Positions 12,051-20,944 of a DNA stretch of 64,000 bases are shown here, piece by piece. Position 1 is the stretch's first letter. Every line of letters starts with the position of its first letter. Both the position numbers and the translations under genes were made by a program. Source of the stretch: Tipula vernalis (lineage: Eukaryota; Arthropoda; Insecta; Diptera; Tipulidae); the NCBI GenBank assembly GCA_958295665.1, contig OY282560.1, positions 272,850,177 to 272,914,176 on the forward strand, written 5' to 3'. The notes beneath the pieces were generated by a model. That model did not search any database. It saw only the letters and a list, made by a program, of their open reading frames with translations, and was not told the DNA's origin.

Positions 12051-12509
12051 CCCTGCAGAAAAATACCAGGAATGGACGAGGGCTCTAACGGGTTTTTTAT
12101 AAATTATAAAATCGTACCTAATCGGTTAAAATTATATCTAATACTCAAACCATTTTTATGCTAACTTGTATTAAAAGCACAATATTCACTTCCTTATTTT
12201 TAAACAGCTCTTACAAAAATTCTTCTGGAATATAGTAAAGGTTTGGCCTATACAATGAAACCACAACTTGGTTTAATAAATTAACGGTTAACTTAATCAG
12301 AATCATTTTTAATTTTTGAGATTCTGTTTCATTTATTATGGTAGAATCATTATAATTTAGTTCTTATTATTATCAGGTATTTTTAAACTGCATTTTGTTG
12401 ATACTAATTTAAGCTAAAATCTATTTTTTTTTCGATTTTCTTAAAAGTTATTTAAATTTAATGTGCTAAAATTTTTAATGATTTATAGTTCCAGGATTAA
12501 TTTTTAATA

Positions 12510-13170
12510 AATTATCTAGTACAGTATTACCAGATTAAACTTTTTAATAATTTCGTGCTAACTTCCTACCGGTCAATTTTCCAATGCAATGGAACAGAAA
12601 TTATATCTCTATCACGCTCATTACAAAATCCGGTAATTGCCTACTTGATTATCTGGTTTTGCAAATTCTAGTGAAAATCCAGTGAATTTCTAGTTAAAAA
12701 TTAAGAAATATGAATTTTCTAGTTAAATTTAAAAATAGATTAAACCGATTTCCAGTGAAATTGCAATCAAAACCAGATTTTGACTATTTTCTAGTTAATT
12801 TCCAGTAATATTTTTAATTATATTGGAATTCTAGTGATTATCTAGCACAAAAAATTACTAGAAAAATACTAGATGGTTAGTTTTACTCTATAAAATGGAA
12901 TATAGTATCTAGCAAATTTAACGAAAATCTCGTAAATTTTATTACCAGAATTCTAGTAAAAATAAAAATTACTTGAATTCCAGTTGCTTTTTTGCAACGG
13001 TTTATTTTTTTAATGTAGTTACCTGAAATCTATTAAAATTCTAGTTAAATTAAACTAAATACAAGATAATTCCTGTTCGAAAGTGCAAGGAATTTCTAGT
13101 AAATTAAACAGATTCTAGTAATATTCTGGTTAATTTAAAACTTCTATTAGAATTTACTAGAATTCTAGTA
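12510..13170. repeat. CTAGTAA-rich degenerate repeat block, left
   Basis: The block holds many dispersed copies of short motifs such as TTCTAGTAAA, TTCCAGTAA and TTCTAGTTAA in both orientations, spaced 15-40 bp apart without a fixed period. The same motif style reappears at 16745-17110. Together the two blocks bracket the segment with putative exons. They could be subterminal repeats of one large element or independently expanded motifs. Confidence 0.55.
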
Positions 13171-13346
13171 AATTTACTCTTTCGCTCACATATTAATTTT
13201 AATTTCGTCGTTATAGTCAGTATCAGTAATACGTATAATTTCTTGCTGTGGTATAGTGAAATAAAGAACAGGTGAAAAAATAAAAGTTTATTAAGTGTGA
13301 GTGCTAATATAAAATAAGTATAGTGAAATATTACACATAATTCTTG

Positions 13347-13505
13347 ATGAGATGCATCAAGCAAATGCGGATTTATATACGCGTGGTTTTAATATTTTAT
13401 GCAATAACTACTGCCGTACATATTTTAACATTTGGTTGGCGGCTGACCTCGGCGACGGAACTCTTCCAAAATTTTCCCAATTTGAATGATTTTGACGGTG
13501 AATAT
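13347..13505 (+). CDS. Putative first exon, signal-anchor protein
   Basis: An ATG at 13347 opens a 53-codon exon that ends in GAATAT before a good splice donor, GTAAGT, at 13506. The N-terminus is basic then hydrophobic (MRCIKQMRIYIRVVLIFYAI), resembling a signal peptide or signal anchor. It is followed by a polar segment ending NLNDFDGEY. An arthropod-type initiator, TCAGT, lies at 13217-13221, about 130 bp upstream. Codon use is less AT-skewed than the surroundings. I do not recognise a family. It may belong with the candidate exons at 15325-15478 and 16322-16650, but the phases do not join cleanly without an unseen exon, so the gene model is incomplete. Confidence 0.35.
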
Positions 13506-13635
13506 GTAAGTTTTGACAAATATATATATATTAAATGATTTTCAGATTAACTTTCAATTATTAACATTTCAGATTAATTTTGAATTCGGCCTCTTGTAGA
13601 AACACGGGAATGAAATACAGAACAATTTACATATA

Positions 13636-15213
13636 CAGTGCTGGGAAAAAAAAATTGGGCAAACATATTTTATTACAAATTGGAGTCTTTTTTGCTAAAA
13701 TTACAAAATTTTTGAAAGCAGTTGGCTTATTGTTTCATTTTAAATACATCTATGCCCTAATTAAAAAAAAAAAAATATGTACCTGCAATTTAGGGGAAAA
13801 CCCGCAAAATGCAAAAATATTCAAAATATGTTGATTGGAGTTAAAGTAATGGAATAAATTAAACTCTTATTATTTAATTTTTTTTGTTTTTTACTGATTT
13901 ATAGTAATTCTATCTTTGATATTAATATTTTGTTAGACCGCTATTTGCTCTTATTATAGCGATACACCTCTGTTTAATTGAATTTTATAAATTTTTAGAT
14001 ATTTTAGAATTTTTAATATTACAATGTCGTCGGAACCGTTTTAAAACTTCATCGGACATAAGAGGGGATCTTGGGCGAGCAACGGGAAAACAAATTTCAG
14101 CCAGCTTAGTGAGAAAAAGACTTGTTAAAGCTGGTTTGAAAGCACTTAAACCAGTCCAGAAGCCTGAGTTCACATTACGAGTGAAAAAAACAACGTTTGC
14201 TATGGGCCCAGGAGCATGTTTCTTTTACTTAAGAGATGTGGAATGATGTGATTTTCTCCGATGAATCAAAACTCAAGCTGCATGTTGGAGATGGAAGAAT
14301 TTTCGTAAGGAGAGAATCTCGCGAGGGGCTTAGCAACGAATGCCTTTTAAGACTTCCACCGAAAAATGAGGGAGTTATGGTCTGGGGATGCTTTTCTGGA
14401 AATGAAACCGGTCGATTGTGCTTCCTTAGTTCCAAAATTACAGCAGCTGTTTATCTGCAGGTCCTACATAACGAATTTGAGCCTTCTGTGTTAAAGCTTT
14501 TTGGCGAGACTTGCAGATTTATTTTTCAACAGGACAACGCTCCGTGCCATATCGCCAAAGTTGTGAGTTATTAATTTTGAATTGTAGATAGAAAAATTGG
14601 CTTTCAGATAAACATAAATAATTTGTTAAAAACTTGTTTTTTTTTCTTATCTCTTCATTCAAAAGTAAAAAAGTACTTCACAGAAAAAAATATCGATGTG
14701 TTGAGCTGACCCCGTACAGTCCAGACTTAAATCCCATAGAAAATATTTGGTCTATAATGAAGCTAGAAGTAGCAAGAAAGCGCCCAGAATCAATTCAAGC
14801 TTTAAAAAGTTTGTTGATGACGATTTGGGAATCCATACCTTCTACGACTTTGAAAAATTTATCAAATTCAATGAATCAGAGGTGTATCGCTGTAATACAT
14901 GCAAATGGTGGTCCAACAAAATATTAATATTAAAGATAGAATTTCTATAAATCAGTAAAACACAAAAAAAAAATTAAAAATAAGAGTTTAATTTATTCCA
15001 TTACTTTAACTCCAATCAACGTATTTTAAATATTTTGGCATTTTTCGGGTTCTCCCCCGTAAATTGTAGGTAATTTTTTTTTTTTTAAATTAGGGCATAG
15101 ATGTATTTAAAATGAAACAATAAGCCAATTGCTTTCAAAAGTTTTGTAATTTTAGCAAAAAAGACTCCAATTTGTAATAAAATATGTTTTCCCAAATTTT
15201 TTTCCCAGCACTG
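13636..15213 (+). mobile_element. Tc1-type transposon with ~230-bp TIRs
   Basis: The left end is CAGTGCTGGGAAAAA at 13636 and the right end TTTTTCCCAGCACTG at 15213, each flanked by TA (13634-13635 and 15214-15215). The inverted repeats extend about 230 bp, including AAACATATTTTATTACAAAT, ACCTGCAATTTA.GGG and the TTGATTGGAGTTAAAGTAAT segment. A damaged DD34E-class transposase lies between them. A related copy is at 57828-59171. The element sits between the putative exons at 13.35 and 15.33 kb. Confidence 0.92.
14052..14927 (+). pseudogene. Tc1-like transposase, frameshifted
   Basis: About 14052-14205 encodes the end of the DNA-binding region (ISASLVRKRLVKAGLKALKP). After a frame change, 14236-14574 carries the first catalytic Asp (VIFSDES), the VMVWGCFS segment and the second Asp (IFQQDNAPCH). 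A segment of about 100 bp, starting near the GTGAGT at 14563 and ending near 14673, then interrupts the domain. It looks like an intron, but the exact junctions are unclear. The final part, to 14927, carries SPDLNPIENIW with the catalytic Glu, and ends in NGGPTKY. A TGA at 14707-14709 and at least two frameshifts show it is dead. The N-terminal helix-turn-helix is not readable. Confidence 0.85.
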
Positions 15214-15324
15214 TATGTACATATATACATATTTATTCGCTAATTGCATGCAAAAAACGATAAGTCAAAATCATCATTTTCGGGAGAAGGTTTGGAAATT
15301 TGAAATTTTGAATTTGTAGAAACG

Positions 15325-15478
15325 TTTCCTTATAGTTCAGTATCTTGTGCAGGAGGATATGAAGAAAAAAAAACAAAACACCAGACATCGAGTAACACTG
15401 CACTTAAAGCGAATGCTGCTTTGTCGGATAATCAATTTGTTTTAACCTGCATATCCGGCGAGTGGATTTGGGCTAAGG
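15325..15478 (+). CDS. Putative internal exon, unknown secreted protein
   Basis: An open frame preceded by TTTGTAG (acceptor near 15321) and followed by a donor-like GTACTT at 15479 encodes a polar stretch with two cysteines: ETFPYSSVSCAGGYEEKK, then ALSDNQFVLTCISGEWIWAK. The C..GEW ending recalls the end of a sushi/CCP module, but the usual four-cysteine pattern is not complete, so this is only a resemblance. It lies 110 bp after the Tc1 insertion. If real, it is probably part of the same gene as 13347-13505. Confidence 0.3.
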
Positions 15479-15604
15479 TACTTAATTATTTATTGATATG
15501 ATTCTAATTATTAGATGCTTTTTAATAGTCTTGTTACGTTTAAAAATTTCAACGTTAGCTTTCTTAAAGAATATTTAACTAAATTAAATTAAACCAAGTA
15601 AATT

Positions 15605-15845
15605 ATATTCATAATTTTTTTCCCGGCGACGGGCTCGGCTTGCAGGTCTAACAAGGCATTTCATTTAAAAAAACTAACTAAATCCAAAAATAATTCCAGT
15701 CAAAATATTTTGACATGAATGCCTTTTCTAGTTTTTTGATTAAACTTCCTTCTAAAAAGGCATTTCGTCTAAAACTATTTTCACTGAGTTGCCTTTTAAT
15801 TTTTGACTGAAATGTTTTTGACTAGAATTCCCGGAGCCAACCATT
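15605..15845. other. Unclassified intron-like segment with small repeats
   Basis: It begins with a GC-richer CCCGGCGACGGGCTCGG and ends near TTCCCGGAGCC, enclosing three copies of an AAGGCATTT/GCCTTTT motif in mixed orientation. This could be a short non-autonomous element. I see no convincing terminal repeat or target duplication. Confidence 0.25.
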
Positions 15846-15851
15846 TTAATA

Positions 15852-16160
15852 TAAAATTACGTTATGTTAAATATGGACGTTTCACTAAAAAATACTTAGT
15901 ACGTAACTTTCATTACCTATCAACTAATGAACATAGAAGTACATTTGAATTGTAAACCTTGTACATTATCGAACTCTATAATACTACTCTACAATACTAA
16001 TAATACTCTATAAAATATAGATATCAATACATACAGAGTACGACAATGTACAAGTTATAAAATTCAAATGTACTTTTATGTTCGTTAGTTGATAGGTAAC
16101 GAAAGTAACGTACTAAGTATTTTTTATTGTAAAGTCCGTATTTAACATAACGTAATTTTA
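15852..16160. mobile_element. MITE with ~120-bp inverted repeats, TA TSD
   Basis: The ends TAAAATTACGTTATGTTAAA and its reverse complement lie at 15852 and 16160, flanked by TA (15850-15851 and 16161-16162). The arms continue through an ACTTAGTACGTAAC-type block and CTATCAACTAATGAACAT with a few mismatches, leaving a central loop of about 70 bp. There is no coding capacity. It sits between putative exons. Confidence 0.85.
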
Positions 16161-16321
16161 TAATAAAATTGTTACTCTGATGATCACGAAAAGTCCAAAA
16201 TTAGGGAAAAATGATGAATAAAATCTATATGGTTATCTGTAAGAAAGCCAACGTTGAAATTTTGATATAATATTGTTCATATTATTACTCTTGTTATTAA
16301 ACCAAAACTTTTAATTATTGC

Positions 16322-16650
16322 AGGTAGATGAATCAATAAAATATCTCACCCAAAAAAGTAAGCTGTCGCAGCCATATCTGGTATGTTTGTCGGAGAATGG
16401 TTTGAGCCACGAAGAAATTGTCCACGTAATAATAGATGCGCAATCAATTTCGTTGGGCTACAAAACTTTTTATGCACCTTCGACAAACTCTTTAAAATTT
16501 TTTATGTTTTTGGATTGAAATTTTCCCAAAATTGTTTATACTTCTACAATTTCATGGAAGTTTTTTTCTTTTTAATTAAAGATGTGATTCTGACGCCTCG
16601 TGTGTCGAAATTATATTCTAAATTGTGTGCGAAAGATTCAGAACAACTTT
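16322..16650 (+). CDS. Putative 3' exons, unknown gene
   Basis: After TATTGCAG at 16321 a frame encodes DESIKYLTQKSKLSQPYL and stays open to about 16518 (MFLD, stop). An alternative frame from about 16383 reads GEWFEPRRNCPRNNRC, a cysteine-rich stretch after a possible donor GTATGT. A further short segment at about 16582-16652 follows AATTAAAG and precedes GTAAGC; in one frame it reads CDSDASCVEIIF then stop. The cysteine-bearing frames would suit a small extracellular module, but I cannot choose between them from one sequence. Treat the product as unknown. Confidence 0.25.
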
Positions 16651-16744
16651 TTGTAAGCTTTGTTATTTTTGTAATTGTTGCAATAAAAAATATTTAATTA
16701 AAACAAAATCCAAAAAGGATTTTTTATTATTTGAAATTTATTTG

Positions 16745-17110
16745 GACGGCAATCTAGTATAATCAAAAGATAATCTAGTAAAAAATGATGACGTAGGATT
16801 AACTGGAATTCTGCTACAGATTTTCCGGTTATTTTACTAGAACTTTAGCAGAATAAATGCAAGAAATCTAATAATTTTGCAAGAAAATCAAGTATTCGAT
16901 TTTACTTGAAATCTAATTAAAAAAATTGTATTTCTCATAATTTTACCAGAAGTCCAGTCGCAAAAACACATAGTATTATTTACTTAATTTCCAGTACTAC
17001 ATATTTGTATTTCAAGTAAAATTACCAGATTATATTACAACCAGAAATCTAGTATTATTAATTTTACTTGATTCAACTAGATCGTCTAGTATGCTCACAT
17101 CTAGTGAATT
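16745..17110. repeat. CTAGTAA-rich degenerate repeat block, right
   Basis: Dispersed AATCTAGTA, TACTAGAA, AACTGGAATTC and CCAGAAATCTAGTA motifs in both orientations echo the block at 12510-13170. The block stops abruptly near ACAGTG at about 17122. Confidence 0.5.
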
Positions 17111-19680
17111 TTTATTTACAGTGTACGTCCCACTAAAACGTCGTTTGATTTTAATAATTTTGACTCATTTAAAGTTTCATAGTACTTCAAATTCTCGAAC
17201 TTTATAAGAAAAATTAGCGTGTTTCCCAGCAGATCCACTGATAATTTTTTTTATCCGAGAAAGAGGGTCCAACGGAATTCCAATTTTCTGCAATAAGGTT
17301 CCGAACTTACTTTTTGTCGGTTGTCTGAGAATATTGGATGTTTGAAAAATTCATGAAAAATGTCACTAAAAGAATTATCTTTTTGTAAGGCTAATGGAGG
17401 CGAATATTTGTCCGATACTTTATTTCCCGAACCTCAATAAAACATGTGTGTAAATCAAAATTATTGGTTTTATTTGTCAACAAAGTAATTAAGTTTGTAT
17501 TAATGAATTTCAGCTAGAGGTCTTGAAGCACAGTCAAATTCCATTCAAATATAATATTTCAATATAAAATTGAAATTTTGGGTGAATTGATTAAAAAATT
17601 TAGATTATAAAAGAATATGATGCGAAATTTATTGTAACAAGCAAACCACTACGTTGATGTCAGTTACGATTTTGATTTGTGGTTATTCGTTTGTTGTGTT
17701 TTTTTATAGTTTTTACCGTACCGATATGATTCCTTTATTCAAATTTGATATCATAGCTCCGTTATAAAGTGACTAGACAAAAATATTATAACGATTAGAT
17801 CATTATAACAATAATAAAATTTTAACATAAAATTTTTATTAGAATCGTCTCGAATATACCCAAAAACAAAATAATCTAAATTTTAATTATGAATTTTTTT
17901 TATTTATTTTTTTGAAAATCCAAATAAAACGTTTTGAAAATTTTTATATTTCCTGAATTTTTCATCTACTATACGAGTAGTAGTTTCACAGACTTGCGGC
18001 AATTTAATAGTTGCTGTAGTTTTTAATTTTTATACTCGTATATTATGCCAGTACATACTATATTCGTACATGTATATACACAAAAAAATTTTTGAAAATC
18101 AAAATTAAACTATAAACTATAGAAAAAATGGCTGCTTTTTTAGTCACTACCACATTGACAAATCTCATATACATATATGTATGTGTACTTGTGTCCATAT
18201 GTGAACATCATAAAAAATCCTTTTTTTAATATCCATATAGTAAAGTAACACAAAAAAGGGTTTAATTTTTATCGTTGGCATAGATATAATACGCATATGT
18301 ATATGGTATATCTGTGTCCATGTGTGTACCATATTTGAGGAAAGTTTTGTGTTTAGAAATATTAAATTCTAATTTTTCTATGTTATATACATACATAATT
18401 GTATATTCCCAAAACAAAACCCTAATGTATGTATGATGTTGTTTTAGAATATGCAAATTTGGTTAGAACTATCCAGAGAAACACCCTGTACCGGTCTAAT
18501 AGAATGTTATATGTAAAAATCAGTTTTTATTTTTCTAAACTAAAGTTTTTCCAATTTTGAAAAAAAAAATGCTAACCCTTTATAACTTATATATATATAC
18601 GTATATTGTAATATTTTCGTATTATAATGCTGGCGAAGGATTTGTCTATACATAAGTAGCTATATATTATATAGTACAGGATAAATTATATATTATATAA
18701 TAGTATAAAAATAAAGAAAAGGAAAATAGCTGAGTTGGTTATGCTAGTAAAAACGGATTTTGGAGAAGGGTTAGTTTTTCTTTTATAGCATTGTACGTAT
18801 TTGTGTTGTATAAATATGTACATATACATAAAGCTAAAAAATCCAAGACGGAAAAAGAAATTATTTACACTCACCATCAAGAATAAAGTTAAATTAGACG
18901 ATTCATCAAAATGTGTTTTTTTTTTGGTGATTCTTTCGAGAGCTTGAGTTTTTTTTGTTTTTGGAAAATGGTTTGAAGATGAATTTTTTGTTTCTTCCCT
19001 TGAGCAAATCGTAAAAGTAAATTTAGCAAGTACGGAGAAACATAAACTATGTTTATGGTTGGTTGTATTTATATGTATATAGTAATACATGTATAGAGTA
19101 GTTGGTAAATATTTTTCCTTCTATTTGTTGTTTATGGATAAATTTATTACTAAAAACAAATAAGGGTTACCTTACATGATAAATTTAATTCCTTAGATAT
19201 ATTATATTAAACGAATCTTGAGTAAATTTAATCAATTTGTTAACCGTGAAATGTTGTTTGGAATAAAATTTCCTACTTTTGAAGCAAAGGTTCTTTCTAT
19301 AAATGATGAAATGGTTGAAAGTTTGCGAATAAGACAAAAGCCAAAACTGTTGTGGTCGGAGAAAACATTGATTTCACATTCGTGTTTAGAAACGATTTGG
19401 ACTACACAATTTTTATTAATTGGAAGAATTCAATATTATTTTAATAATCGTGATCTGCTGTATTTAATTTCTCATTTAACGGATTTTTCATATTATCGAT
19501 AGACGGTAAATAAAAATGAGTTGGAAGATTTATCTAAATTTGTCCTAACCTTTTGAAAATTAATATTTATAAACATTCAGGCGCATACGCTTAATATTGG
19601 TATTTTAGAATTTAATATGTAGCTCATTAGAATAACATAAAAAACCAAAGAAACTTTAAATAAATAAATATAAGGAACTA
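17111..19680. other. AT-rich stretch, no gene supported
   Basis: Contains poly-T/poly-A tracts and TATGTA-type simple sequence (about 18040-18450 and 18580-18700). A 94-codon frame at 19218-19502 has less biased composition (KRIL/SKFNQFVNREMLFG at its start) and may be a decayed fragment of something, but I do not recognise it. Confidence 0.4.
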
Positions 19681-19901
19681 CAGTGCCTGACCATATTAGT
19701 ATGAATGTTTCAATTATATTTAATTTTTTTATTTATCGGTTCTTAAAACGCCATCTATGACTGAAAAAAAAATGCAATTGTGTTTGATTTCATAGATGGC
19801 GACATACCACTTTCATGTTTTCCGTTTTGACATTTAAATTGCATCTATACGGTAGACTAAAAGGGGAATCCCTGAAAGTACTTTTGCTTATTCTCAATAG
19901 G

Positions 19902-20066
19902 AAGATGGCCCAAGAACTAATAACAACCAAGACCCAGCTTATTGAATGCCTTATTACAGTGTGGCACCATGACCAGATATCGCTAGGCCGCTAGAGGGTG
20001 TGTAAAGAGCATGCCCGACGTGTGGAAGCACTTATAAAGGCCAAAGGCAACTTAACAAAATATTAA
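19902..20066 (+). pseudogene. Tc1-like transposase, C-terminal remnant
   Basis: A 55-codon frame with one internal TAG reads TVWHHDQIS, then ARRVEALIKAKGNLTKY and stop. This is the standard C-terminus of Tc1-family transposases, where a Trp-containing helix and the R(R)V.ALI..KGG.TKY ending follow the catalytic Glu. The DNA-binding and DDE parts are deleted. Confidence 0.85.
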
Positions 20067-20090
20067 AATTTGACTAAAATCAATTAAACC

Positions 20091-20358
20091 ATAAATTTCC
20101 AAATTTTCTCAATTTTTTGTAAAAACGAAAGTTTTAAAATTTATAACTTTCTTTTATTGTGAATATTTATTTTATTTATAATAATTAAAAAACTACTAGT
20201 TTCGAGCGTATGGACTGCTCATCATCAGGTTCCATCCATACGCTCGAAACTAGTAGTTTTATAATTATTATAAATAAAATAAATATTCACAATAAAAGAA
20301 AGTTATACATTTTAAAACTTTTGTTTTTACAAAAAATTGAGAAAATTTGGAAATTTAT
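20091..20358. repeat. 268-bp near-perfect palindrome
   Basis: The arms 20091-20214 and 20235-20358 are inverted copies with few differences, around a 20-bp spacer. They share TTTCGAGCGTATGGA/TCCATACGCTCGAAA near the centre and AAATTTCC/GGAAATTT at the edges. Read on the minus strand from 20229 to 20194, the centre shows CTGATGA, GAGC, a loop, GCTC and GAAAC in that order, the order of a hammerhead ribozyme core. Such cores are known from Penelope-like retroelements. I see no reading frame to confirm that origin. Confidence 0.8.
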
Positions 20359-20483
20359 TTTTAAATATTGTGAAAAGTTTTCGTGGTTACATCGCAAGAT
20401 GTTAATATATACAATTAAACCATATATATAAAATCCTGAATTGAATTTAAAAAGAAAAATTTGTTGTAATAAACTATATTTAA

Positions 20484-20812
20484 CACGTTAATCGCCACGT
20501 TAGTCATTTATGGCTGACACTAAGAAGTTATACATGAGCCATGTCAGACATATATGTCTGACATGGCTCATATAGAACTGGGATGAAATTTAGTAGAAGG
20601 TCACGTCAGTCACTGATATCCCACGAAAACGATAAATTTGCTGTATATTTTTCAAAAGCTTATAAATAGTGTTTTTTCCGGAAAACTTTTAAAAAAAATA
20701 TTTTTTTACAGCACGGCATTAAATTTTTTCGAGATGTAGTATCTAAATTATGTAATAAAATTACCATGGCCCAGATGAAAATTTTGTTGAAATTATCGTG
20801 GCGATTAACGTG
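20484..20812. mobile_element. piggyBac-like MITE, TTAA TSD
   Basis: The ends CACGTTAATCGCCACG and CGTGGCGATTAACGTG are perfect 16-bp inverted repeats, flanked by TTAA at 20480-20483 and 20813-20816, the target duplication specific to piggyBac-type transposition. The 329-bp element has no coding capacity. A perfect 38-bp palindrome (ATGAGCCATGTCAGACATA and its complement) lies at about 20535-20572. Confidence 0.9.
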
Positions 20813-20944
20813 TTAAATAAATATTGTTCATATTTACATTAAATATTTTGAGTTTTTATAATGTATCATTAACAATTTCTAAAAAAAATTAAAAAAATCA
20901 ACATTCATACTAATATGGGCAGGCACTGTAAATTACTAACATCA

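Larger units (their letters stand above)
19681..20928 (+). mobile_element. Tc1-type transposon, internally deleted
   Basis: Left CAGTGCCTGACCATATTAG at 19681 and right CTAATATGGGCAGGCACTG at 20928 are inverted repeats flanked by TA (19679-19680 and 20929-20930). Only the end of the transposase gene is left (19902-20066). A 268-bp palindrome (20091-20358) and a piggyBac-like MITE (20484-20812) lie inside, so the element has served as a landing site. A CGCCATCTATGA motif and its inverse, TCATAGATGGCG, occur near 19750 and 19790. Confidence 0.88.

Noticed and set aside
19218..19502. 94-codon frame that looks less biased than its surroundings
   Set aside because: I could not match it to a family, and it has no convincing exon borders; noted only in the regional entry.
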